Shown piece after piece: positions 50,626 to 58,239 of a stretch of 64,000 nt of DNA; position 1 is the stretch's first letter; the number at the start of each line of letters is the position of its first letter. The notes under the pieces were generated by a model. The model was not told the DNA's origin. It did no database searches and saw only the letters and a program-made list of their open reading frames with translations. Source of the DNA: DASQZT01 sp963728965 (GTDB lineage Bacteria; Acidobacteriota; Terriglobia; Bryobacterales; Bryobacteraceae); assembly GCA_963728965.1 (NCBI GenBank), contig CAVSMH010000012.1:806001-870000 (forward strand), read 5' to 3'. A program made the translations under genes and the position numbers.

Positions 50626-53304
50626 ATGCGCACACTGCGGCTGCGGCTCTCAGGGCTCTTGCGGAGAAGGCGGCTCGATGGCGAACTGGACGAAGAAATT
50701 CAAGCCCATCTCGCCATGCAGGAAGAGGAGTTCCGGCGCGCGGGTATGAGCGCCCAGGCCGCCCGCCTGGCCGCCCTGCGCGCATTTGGCGGCGTGGCCC
50801 GGGCTGCCGAGGCGTACCGCGAGCGGCGCGGCGTGCCGTGGTTGGAATCGGCCGGACGGGATGTGCGCTATGCGCTCCGCGGCCTCCGCCGCAGCCCCGG
50901 GTTCACCGCCGCCGCCGTGCTTTCGCTCGCCCTCGGAATCGGCGCCAACACGGCCGTCTTCTCGCTGTTCCACACGCTGATTCTGCGCATGCTCCCGGTG
51001 CGCGATCCCGCCGCCCTGCTCTCGGTGTACAAGACCGGCGGATGGGGCAAGGGCGTCACCTCCTATCCCGTGTATCTGACGCTGCGCCGGCGCAAGGACC
51101 TGTTTCAGGACGTGGCCGCGCGCACCGGCGTGCAGAAAGTCCGCTTTCAGGCGGCCGGCGGCGCCGGTGTGGAACTGGTGAATCGCGAGCTGGTCTCAGG
51201 CAACTACTTCGCCCTCTTGGGCATCCGGCCGGGTCTCGGCAGGCTGTTCAACGATCGCGATAACCGCGTGCCGCAAGGGCATCCTCTGGTGGTGCTGAGC
51301 TACGAGTTCTGGCGCAACCGGTTCGGCGGCGATCCGGACATTCTGGGGCGAACCCTGACCGTCGACGAGCAGCCGCTGACCGTGGTCGGGGTGGCGGCGG
51401 CGGGCTTTCGCGGCATCGAAGTGGAGCGGCGGGCCGACCTGTGGGTGCCCCTGATGATGAGCCGCCGGCAGGTCTTCGATGACAACATTAACTGGGTGTG
51501 GGTCATCGCCCGACGCGCCGCGGGTGTATCCCGTCCGCACATCCAGTCGGCGGTGGATGCCGTCATGGCGCGCTACCTCGCCGCCCGCTACGGCACCAAT
51601 GGAAACGCCGCCTTCCGCCGCATTGCCATGGAGCAGCGGCTCCAGGTGCGCGATGGCAGCGCCGGCATTTCTCTGCTGCGCGAGGAGTTCAGCCTGCCCC
51701 TGACCGTGCTGATGCTGGCGGTGGGGCTGGTGTTGCTGGTGGCCTGTACCAACCTGGCAAATCTGCTGCTGGCGCGCGGAGCGGCCCGCCGGAAGGAAGT
51801 GGCGCTGCGCTACTCCCTGGGAGCGACCCGCGGCCGGCTGGTGCGGCAAGCCTTCACCGAAAGCATGCTGCTGGCCCTGGCGGGCTGCCTGAACGGCGCC
51901 GTTTTCGCCTTGTGGGGCCAACCTTATATGTTGCATTTCCTGCCGCCGGGCTCCACCGAACCGTTTTCCGCCCGGCCCGACGGCGCGGTTCTGGCGTTTA
52001 CCCTGGCAGTGTCGATGCTCTCGGCGATTCTCTTTGGACTGGCGCCCGCCTTGCGCTCCACCGCTATCGATCCGGCTGCCGGGCTCCAGGCCCGCGGCGC
52101 CGCGGCAAGCGGCCACAGACCCGTCCTGCGTCGCGTTCTGGTGATTGCGCAAGTGGCGTTTTCAGTCGTGCTGGCAGTGCTGGCAGGCCTGTTCGGGCAT
52201 AGCCTGTCGCAGTTGCGCGGCGTGGATTCGGGTCTCGGCAGCCGCAATACGATCGCGTTTCAACTGGATTTTCCGCGCTCCTGGGAAACCGCCCGGGTGT
52301 GGACCGCCCGCGACCGGTTTCTGGCCCAGGCTGAAGCCATGCCCGGCGTGGTGGCGACGAGCTTCGCCTTTCCCGGTCCCTTCCGCAGTGGCTCGGGATT
52401 CATTTCGATTCGTGTGCCAGGCTCGGATCGCACGTTCCATGAACCGGCTGATGTGGAGATCCAGTACGTGGGCCCGCGCCACTTCGAGACCATCGGCACC
52501 CGTCCGATCCTGGGCCGCGACATCGGCCCCGGGGACACGGCCGCTTCGCGAAAAGCGGTGGTCGTCAATGAAGCCTTCGTGCGGGCGTTCTTGCCGGGGG
52601 AACCCAATCCCCTCTCCCGCGTCGTCAGTTTCGATGACAGCAAACCCGGGGGCGAGCCGACCCTGATCACCGGAGTGGTACCCAACGTCACTCATTACGG
52701 GCTGCGCGAAGGCGTGAAGCCAACCCTCTACGTGCCCTACGCGCAAATGCAGCCCCTATTCCCGTTCCCGCCCATGATCCTGGTGCGCGCCCGGGTGCCC
52801 GCCTCCGCGCTGCTTCCGCTGCTCCGCCGCGAGGCCCGGAACATCGGCCCCCAGGTGGCGCTCACCGAGCCCCGAACCATCGGCCAGCAGATCGAGGACT
52901 CCATCTACCAGGACCGGCTGCTCGCCACGCTCAGCGGCTTCTTTGGCGCGCTGGCGCTGCTGCTGGCCGCCATCGGGCTGTACGGAGTGGTGGCCTACAC
53001 CACCGCCCGGCGGTCGGCGGAGATCGGCATCCGCATCGCGCTGGGAGCGCGCCGGCCGGCGGTGTTGTGGATGGTGCTGCGCGACGCCCTCGTGCTGGTC
53101 GTGATCGGGCTGTGCCTGGGTCTTCCGGCCGCCCTGGCGGCGGCGCGCGCCGTGGGGGCGGTGTTGTTCGAAGTAAAACCGGCCGACCCCGCCACCTTCG
53201 TGCTTACCGCGTGCGTCCTGTCGGCGATTGCCCTGGCCGCCGCCTTTCTGCCGGCGCGCCGCGCCGCCTCTCTTCAGCCCTTGAACGTGCTGCGCCACGA
53301 CTGA
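50626..53304 (+). CDS. ADOP/MacB-like ABC transporter permease with N-terminal soluble domain (third)
   Basis: This 892-residue protein is the full-length form of the family. Residues 1-80 are a charged cytoplasmic domain (RRRRLDGELDEEIQAHLAMQ, AAFGG-like ALRAFGGVARAAEA) that the other two copies lack. Membrane groups follow near residue 93 (AAAVLSLALGIGANTAVFSL), residue 358 (VLLVACTNLANLLLARGAAR) and residue 768 (ALLLAAIGLYGVVAYTTARR), with periplasmic MacB cores between. The coupling motif RRKEVALRYSLGAT and its partner AEIGIRIALGARRP are present. It forms an operon with the PadR gene. The ATPase partner is likely encoded elsewhere, possibly the MacB-type ATPase at 47755-48495. Confidence 0.93.
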   Translation: MRTLRLRLSGLLRRRRLDGELDEEIQAHLAMQEEEFRRAGMSAQAARLAALRAFGGVARAAEAYRERRGVPWLESAGRDVRYALRGLRRSPGFTAAAVLSLALGIGANTAVFSLFHTLILRMLPVRDPAALLSVYKTGGWGKGVTSYPVYLTLRRRKDLFQDVAARTGVQKVRFQAAGGAGVELVNRELVSGNYFALLGIRPGLGRLFNDRDNRVPQGHPLVVLSYEFWRNRFGGDPDILGRTLTVDEQPLTVVGVAAAGFRGIEVERRADLWVPLMMSRRQVFDDNINWVWVIARRAAGVSRPHIQSAVDAVMARYLAARYGTNGNAAFRRIAMEQRLQVRDGSAGISLLREEFSLPLTVLMLAVGLVLLVACTNLANLLLARGAARRKEVALRYSLGATRGRLVRQAFTESMLLALAGCLNGAVFALWGQPYMLHFLPPGSTEPFSARPDGAVLAFTLAVSMLSAILFGLAPALRSTAIDPAAGLQARGAAASGHRPVLRRVLVIAQVAFSVVLAVLAGLFGHSLSQLRGVDSGLGSRNTIAFQLDFPRSWETARVWTARDRFLAQAEAMPGVVATSFAFPGPFRSGSGFISIRVPGSDRTFHEPADVEIQYVGPRHFETIGTRPILGRDIGPGDTAASRKAVVVNEAFVRAFLPGEPNPLSRVVSFDDSKPGGEPTLITGVVPNVTHYGLREGVKPTLYVPYAQMQPLFPFPPMILVRARVPASALLPLLRREARNIGPQVALTEPRTIGQQIEDSIYQDRLLATLSGFFGALALLLAAIGLYGVVAYTTARRSAEIGIRIALGARRPAVLWMVLRDALVLVVIGLCLGLPAALAAARAVGAVLFEVKPADPATFVLTACVLSAIALAAAFLPARRAASLQPLNVLRHD

Positions 53305-53394
53305 CCGGGTCCTCACCGGTCTTCCCGGGCCTTATCGCGGGCCCCACCCTCAAGTTCCATCCCGAATTGGCCGATAACTCTATTTGAGCCCGCC

Positions 53395-53718
53395 ATGAGT
53401 GCGCCAGAGTCGCAGATTTCGTTGTGGGACGACCAGCGCCGGTCCGTCCTTCGCCTGAACGGCAGTTTCGGGGTCGCTGAAGCGGAAGAACTTCGCCGCG
53501 CCGCCATCGAGCTGAGTGGTCGTGAGACGGATCTTCATGTCGATTGGAGCGAGGTCACGCAGGTGGACGTCAGCATCGTCCAGGTCCTGTGTGCGCTTCG
53601 TGCGGCAGTGAATGGCTCCGGCCGGTCGATTTCCATCTCGCCTCCGGGGGAGGCCGTTCTCGGCTACCTCCAGTCGGCGGGACTGCTATCGGCGCTGGAG
53701 GGTACTACGAACCCATGA
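53395..53718 (+). CDS. STAS-domain protein of a chemosensory cluster
   Basis: The 107-residue protein is a single STAS domain: VLRLNGSFGVAEAEELRRAA, then the strand TDLHVDWSEVTQVDVSIVQV and SISISPPGEAVLGYLQSAGL. The position often phosphorylated in anti-sigma antagonists (serine in D-S/T) reads VDVSIVQ here, so a serine is present. Its stop overlaps the next start (ATGA), coupling it to the MCP-like gene, so it is likely to work with chemotaxis-type proteins rather than a sigma factor. The gene begins 90 bases after the permease gene. Confidence 0.82.
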   Translation: MSAPESQISLWDDQRRSVLRLNGSFGVAEAEELRRAAIELSGRETDLHVDWSEVTQVDVSIVQVLCALRAAVNGSGRSISISPPGEAVLGYLQSAGLLSALEGTTNP

Positions 53719-54725
53719 AATCAATTCGGAACTTCCTCGGGAGATGGACAACCGGGAGGTGGAGCTTCCGGGGCCTGCCCGCCGCCCGCGCCGTGCTGCC
53801 GGTGCTGCGCGCCCAGCTCGGCGAAATGTCGCGCCAGGTCGAGCAATCCGTCGTCGCCGTATGCAGCAGTTTCAACAACATCGCCAGCCGGTCGCGGCGC
53901 GCCGTGGCACAAACCGCGGAACTGCTGGGCGGCAATCGCGAAGAGCACGATGCCACCGTCGAGCGCTCCATCGAGACATCCCGCATGGCCATTGCCGGCC
54001 TGCTCGAAGAGTTGGAGCGTTCCGCCAGGGTTTCGACGCTGGTCGTAACCCGGATGGAGCAGGTGGAAAAGGCGGTCTCGGCGGTGGAATCGATGTTGGC
54101 GGAGGTCGAGAAGATCGCTTTCTCCAACAAGCTGTTGGCCCTCAATGCCAAAATCGAGGCGGTTCACGTCGGCAAGCTGGGAAGCGGGTTCGAAATCGTC
54201 GCCGACGAGATTTCGCGCCAGGCACGCCGGTCCGACGAACTGGCCGAAAGCATCGGCAATTGCATTCAGGAAATGCGCGAAGGCGCTAGGGCCGGTGCTG
54301 GCGAACTGCGGGCATTCGTCGCCGAAGACCGCGACAAACTCGCCCGCAGTAAGGCGGACGCCGAAACGGCGTTGAACCTGTTGTGGTCGCTCCACCAGCG
54401 GAGCCGGGACTCGCTGGTCATGATGACCCGGGAGAATGCCCAACTCGCCGACGAGATCGCTTCCGCGGTGGTCGGGCTTCAGTTCCAGGACCGCGTCAGC
54501 CAGTTGGTGGCGCACGTCGTGGAGGCCCTGGAGCAGGTCGAACAGAATCTTGGCGCGCCGGCTCGATCGCGCCAGTTGTTGTCCGGGCAGATGCCAGAGG
54601 CGGACCACTCGCTGTTAGCCCAGGTGCGGTCTTCCTACACCATGGAGTCGGAACGCGCCGTCATGGCGCAAACGCTCCAGGAGCCGGTCCGGGCCGCGGA
54701 AGGCTCGGACGTGGAGCTTTTTTGA
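53715..54725 (+). CDS. Soluble MCP-like signalling protein with CheZ-like DxxxQ motif
   Basis: This 336-residue cytoplasmic protein has no membrane segment or HAMP domain. Long helices dominate. Residues 132-168 resemble the MCP hairpin tip (VEKIAFSNKLLALNAKIEAV, GKLGSGFEIVADEISRQARR), though the canonical Q-T/N and A-A-I-E residues are altered. Further on, residues 255-263 read LQFQDRVSQ, with D259 and Q263 in the D-x3-Q spacing of the CheZ catalytic motif (FQDLTGQ). The protein ends GSDVELF, like the short hydrophobic CheY-binding tails of CheZ. It overlaps the STAS gene by four bases and precedes a CheY gene by 12. It may combine scaffold and CheY-P phosphatase roles; this is inference. 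Confidence 0.75.
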   Translation: MKSIRNFLGRWTTGRWSFRGLPAARAVLPVLRAQLGEMSRQVEQSVVAVCSSFNNIASRSRRAVAQTAELLGGNREEHDATVERSIETSRMAIAGLLEELERSARVSTLVVTRMEQVEKAVSAVESMLAEVEKIAFSNKLLALNAKIEAVHVGKLGSGFEIVADEISRQARRSDELAESIGNCIQEMREGARAGAGELRAFVAEDRDKLARSKADAETALNLLWSLHQRSRDSLVMMTRENAQLADEIASAVVGLQFQDRVSQLVAHVVEALEQVEQNLGAPARSRQLLSGQMPEADHSLLAQVRSSYTMESERAVMAQTLQEPVRAAEGSDVELF

Positions 54726-54737
54726 CAGGAGAGTCTC

Positions 54738-55103
54738 ATGCCACGAACTGCGCTGATTGTCGATGATTCGGTCTCCATCCGCCAGATGGTCTCGTTCACC
54801 CTGAAAGAGGCCGGCTTCAACGTCCTCGAGGGGTCCAACGGTGCCGATGCTCTCGAGAAACTGCAAGGACGCCGGGTGGACCTGATTATCACCGATGTGA
54901 ACATGCCGGTCATGGACGGGATCACCTTCGTTCGCCAGGCTCGAAGCCGCACGGAAACCAGGTACACCCCGATCCTCATCCTGACCACCGAAAGTCAGTC
55001 GCAAAGCAAGCAGGCGGGCAAGGCCGCGGGAGCCACGGGATGGATCGTGAAACCCTTCCATCCGAGTCGCTTGCTGGAAACCGTCGCTAAGGTCCTGCCA
55101 TAG
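54738..55103 (+). CDS. CheY-like single-domain response regulator
   Basis: The 121-residue protein is a lone receiver domain: Asp9/Asp10 in LIVDDSVS, phospho-acceptor Asp53 in IITDVNMPVMDG, the switch threonine in LTTES and Lys105 in WIVKPFHP. It lacks an output domain, as CheY does, and probably acts through protein binding. It has a strong ribosome site (GGAGAG). It sits between the MCP-like gene and a CheA-type gene, so the phosphoryl donor would normally be that CheA. Confidence 0.93.
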   Translation: MPRTALIVDDSVSIRQMVSFTLKEAGFNVLEGSNGADALEKLQGRRVDLIITDVNMPVMDGITFVRQARSRTETRYTPILILTTESQSQSKQAGKAAGATGWIVKPFHPSRLLETVAKVLP

Positions 55104-55113
55104 GACGAAGGCC

Positions 55114-55780
55114 ATGGAAATCGATCCGAGCCGGTTCCGGGATACGTTCTTTCAGGAAGCCGAAGAGCACCTGGCCGAAAATGGAATCCGGGCTGCTGCC
55201 GCTGGAGGGCAATCCGCACGCGGAGCAACTCAACGCCATCTTTCGCGGCGCGCATTCCATCAAAGGTGCCAGCGGCACCTTCGGATTCGACCAGGTGATG
55301 CGGTTCACGCACGCCATGGAGAGCCTGCTCGATGAGATGCGGGGGGGCCGCGTCTTGGCGTCTCGCACCAGAATCGACCTGCTGCTCAGCGCCCTCGATG
55401 TCTTGCGCCGCCTGCTGGATGCGGCCCGTACCGGTGCCGCCATCCCCGACGAGACCGAACGGCTGGTCGAGTTAATGCTGGTGGCGCAGCGCTCCGGTGA
55501 ATTTTCGCCGCCGCAGCCGGTGGCCGTGCGCGCGGCGGATGCGCACGAATGTTGGTCCATTCGCTTCGTCCCTTCCCCCGATGTGCTGCGGCAGGGCATG
55601 GATCCCGTTCTGGTGCTGCGGGAATTGCGCCGCCTGGGAGAAATCCGCCGGATCGACTCCGACCTGTCCCGGATTCCCGCGTTGGCCGAGCTGGGTACCG
55701 ACACCTGTTATCTCGGTTGGACGGTACCGCCCGGTTCGACGGCGATCGCGTGCTGCCCGGCCGGGCCCACGGCGGCTTGA
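55114..55780 (+). pseudogene. CheA-like gene: Hpt and P2-like domains only, with a one-base frameshift
   Basis: Two frames together encode the CheA N-terminus. The first reads MEIDPSRFRDTFFQEAEEHL and is lost after LAEN; the second begins MESGLLPLEGNPHAEQ and carries the phospho-acceptor histidine in FRGAHSIKGASGTFGFDQV. Deleting one A of the AAAA at 55178-55181 joins them as LAEMESGLL. Residues from about 120 resemble a P2-like region (IRFVPSPDVLRQGMDPVLVL, ELGTDTCYLGW). It then stops. The dimerisation, ATPase and CheW-like domains of CheA do not appear in any frame before proS. Either it was truncated or it is a natural phosphotransfer protein; the frame is broken as given. Confidence 0.75.
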
Positions 55781-55835
55781 GCGAGGTCCTGCCCCTCCAT
55801 CAGATCGCCGGTGCGCTGCTGCGTGCGGCCGCCCG

Positions 55836-57548
55836 CTAGGCCGGTTCGTCTTTCAACATGGCGGCGACCCGCGCGGCGGCGTCCGCGATCGGCACATCCA
55901 CCGTCTGCCGGCTCTTCCGCTCGATCACCTCGACCATCCCGGCAGCCAGCTTTTTCCCGACGACGATCCGCCAAGGGATCCCGATCAGGTCCGCGTCTTT
56001 GAATTTCACGCCGGGCCGCTCGTCGCGGTCGTCCAGCAAGGCGTCCATGCCGCGCCCCAGGCAGTCCCCGTAAATCTCGTTGGCGGTCCGCATCTGGGCC
56101 GCGTCCGCGTTATTGGCGGGCGTTACCACTACTTCGAACGGCGCGATCGACTTCGGCAAAACGATGCCGTCTTTGTCGTGATACAGCTCGATCGCCGCGG
56201 AGAGAATGCGCTCGATGCCGATGCCGTACGAGCCCATGATCGGCGCCACCTCCCTGCCCTCGGCGTTCAGCACGCGCAGCCCCATCGATTCCGAATACTT
56301 GTAGCCCAGCTTGAAAATATGCCCGATCTCCACGGTCTTGCGCACTTCGAGGGGGCTCCCGCAGCGCCGGCACAGATCCCCGGCGGACACATCCCGCAGA
56401 TCGCGGATCTCGGCCTGGAAATCCTCGCCGGGCGTGACATGGCGCAGGTGGTAGTCGTCCCGGTTCGCCCCGGCAATCATGTTTCGCCGCCCCTCCAGCG
56501 CCTGGTCGGCGAAAATCGGCATGTTGGTCACCCCGACCGGCCCCAGCGAACCGGCCTCCGCGCCGAACCATTCCCGAATCTCCTCGGGGTGCGCCGGCCG
56601 GAATTCCGGATCTCCGCCCACGCTTCCGAACTTCGCCACGTTGAGCTGGTGGTCCCCGCGCAGCAGCACCAGCACCGGTTTGCCGTCGGCGACCAGCACC
56701 AGGCTCTTCATCTGCGAGCTCTCCGGAAGCCCGGTGAACTCCGCCACCTCGGCGATGGTCTTGCGGCCCGGAGTCGGGAACGGTTCGGGCGTCAGCTCGC
56801 CCTCCGGATCTGCGACCGCCGGCGGAACCGGCGCGGCGATCGCCTTTTCGAGATTGGCCGAGTACCCGCAGCCCCGGCAGATGGCGACGAAATCTTCGCC
56901 CGCGTCCGAGATCACCATGAATTCGTGGGAGGCGCTGCCCCCCATGGCTCCCGAGTGGGCCTCCACGGCCGTGTACTGGAGCCCGCAGCGGTCGAAAATG
57001 CGGCAGTACGCGTGGTAGTGCTTGTCGTATGCGGCATCCAGCCCGGCGCGGTCCATGTCGAAGGTGTAGGAGTCCTTCATCAGGAACTGCCGCACCCGCA
57101 GCAGGCCCGATTTCGGACGCTGTTCGTCGCGGAATTTCGTCTGAATCTGGTACCAGATCTGCGGAAGCTGTTTGTAGCTCCGCAACTCGCCGCGGGCGAT
57201 CGACGTCACAATTTCCTCGTGGGTCATGCCCAGGCACAGGTCCCGCCCGAACCGGTCCTTGAGGCGGAACATGTTATCGCCCATGATGTCCCAGCGCCCC
57301 GATTCCTGCCAGATCTCGGCGGGATTGAGCGCCGGCAGGAGCATCTCCTGCCCCCCGATGGCATTCATCTCCTCACGCACTATCTGTTGAATCTTGCCGA
57401 GCGAGCGCTGGGCCAGGAACAGGTGGCTGTAGATCCCGGCGGACAATTGGCGTACGTACCCCGCGCGCAACAGCAGCCGATGGCTGGCCACCTCCGCTTC
57501 GGCCGGCGTCTCGCGCAGCGTGGGAATGAACAACTTGCTCCAGAGCAT
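55836..57548 (-). CDS. proS: Prolyl-tRNA synthetase, bacterial type
   Basis: The 570-residue class II enzyme charges tRNA-Pro. Class II motifs appear in ARLLLRAGYVRQLSAGIYSH-like LLLRAGYVRQLSAGIYSHLF, FRDEQRPKSGLLRVRQFLMK (motif 2), and GSYGIGIERILSAA (motif 3). The editing (YbaK-like) insertion is present around SQMKSLVLVADGKPVLVLL and RGDHQLNVAK, so it is the long bacterial form able to remove misacylated alanine. The C-terminal anticodon-binding domain ends TVDVPIADAAARVAAML. The ATG at 57548 starts MLWSKLFIPTLRETP; the frame continues upstream antisense to rpiB. It is divergent from rpiB. Confidence 0.96.
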   Translation of the reverse strand: MLWSKLFIPTLRETPAEAEVASHRLLLRAGYVRQLSAGIYSHLFLAQRSLGKIQQIVREEMNAIGGQEMLLPALNPAEIWQESGRWDIMGDNMFRLKDRFGRDLCLGMTHEEIVTSIARGELRSYKQLPQIWYQIQTKFRDEQRPKSGLLRVRQFLMKDSYTFDMDRAGLDAAYDKHYHAYCRIFDRCGLQYTAVEAHSGAMGGSASHEFMVISDAGEDFVAICRGCGYSANLEKAIAAPVPPAVADPEGELTPEPFPTPGRKTIAEVAEFTGLPESSQMKSLVLVADGKPVLVLLRGDHQLNVAKFGSVGGDPEFRPAHPEEIREWFGAEAGSLGPVGVTNMPIFADQALEGRRNMIAGANRDDYHLRHVTPGEDFQAEIRDLRDVSAGDLCRRCGSPLEVRKTVEIGHIFKLGYKYSESMGLRVLNAEGREVAPIMGSYGIGIERILSAAIELYHDKDGIVLPKSIAPFEVVVTPANNADAAQMRTANEIYGDCLGRGMDALLDDRDERPGVKFKDADLIGIPWRIVVGKKLAAGMVEVIERKSRQTVDVPIADAAARVAAMLKDEPA

Positions 57549-57779
57549 AGGGTTGGAGTCGGAATCCCAAATTCTAGCATGGTAGAATCGAGTCTTCTCC
57601 CCTGCGATGACAACCGCCGCTCTTCCCGCCGGTGATGCCTCGTGCCAAAGGACGCGCCCGTGCGTCTCGGCCGCGGCTGCCGGAGAGGCCGTACCGGCAG
57701 GCCGGCGCCGCCGCCTGCATTGCGTCGGACCCGCCCAATCGGCGCTGCCTCCTGCCCTCCACAAGGGAGCTCGAATCTC
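57549..57779. promoter_or_regulatory. Divergent promoter region between proS and rpiB
   Basis: Two TAGAAT hexamers face opposite ways: minus strand at 57576-57571 (extended -10 TGCTAGAAT, 22 bases before the proS ATG) and plus strand at 57583-57588 (GGTAGAAT). Their -35 elements are weak. The plus-strand transcript would carry a leader of about 185 bases before rpiB in which I see no gene; only a shadow frame antisense to the extended proS frame is open. Confidence 0.45.
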
Positions 57780-58226
57780 ATGAAAATCGCTATTGCGGCG
57801 GACCACGCCGGTTTTGCCCTCAAGGAGAAGCTGCGGCACAAACTCGCCGGTGATGGCCACCAGGTAGCGGACTTCGGCACCTCGTCCGCCGAATCGTGCG
57901 ACTATCCGGACTTTGCCCGCTTGGTCGCCCGCGAGGTCGCGCAGCAACGCGTGGACCGCGGTATCCTGGTCTGCTCCACGGGCATTGGCATGGCCATGGC
58001 AGCCAACAAGATCGCCGGCGTGCGCGCCACTCCGGTCCATTCCGAGGACGAAGCCAGATTGAGCCGCGAGCACAACGACGCCAACGTCCTCACGCTGGGA
58101 GCCAGGTATCTCGATGAAGAGCGCGCCTCCGGCCTCATCGACATCTTCCTCAACACGGAATTCGCCGGCGGCCGGCACGCACGCCGCGTCGCCAAAATCG
58201 GGCAGTTGGAACCAGGGAAGGAATAA
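57780..58226 (+). CDS. rpiB: Ribose-5-phosphate isomerase B
   Basis: This 148-residue protein matches the RpiB/LacAB family: IAIAADHAGFALKEKLRHKL at the N-terminus, the catalytic Cys65 in LVCSTGIGMAMAANK, VHSEDEARLSREHNDANVL and the C-terminal GGRHARRVAKIGQLE. It interconverts ribose-5-phosphate and ribulose-5-phosphate in the pentose phosphate pathway; family members may also act on allose-6-phosphate. It is the first gene of a three-gene set, with glyA starting 13 bases after its stop. The ATG at 57780 directly precedes the conserved start. Confidence 0.95.
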   Translation: MKIAIAADHAGFALKEKLRHKLAGDGHQVADFGTSSAESCDYPDFARLVAREVAQQRVDRGILVCSTGIGMAMAANKIAGVRATPVHSEDEARLSREHNDANVLTLGARYLDEERASGLIDIFLNTEFAGGRHARRVAKIGQLEPGKE

Positions 58227-58239
58227 GGGAATCTCCATC

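Noticed and set aside
55549..55839. Frame after the CheA-like stop reading GLSEVLPLHQIAGALLRAAA
   Set aside because: Could be a continuation by a second frameshift, but no P3, ATPase or CheW-like sequence appears and the region is only 60 bases beyond the stop.
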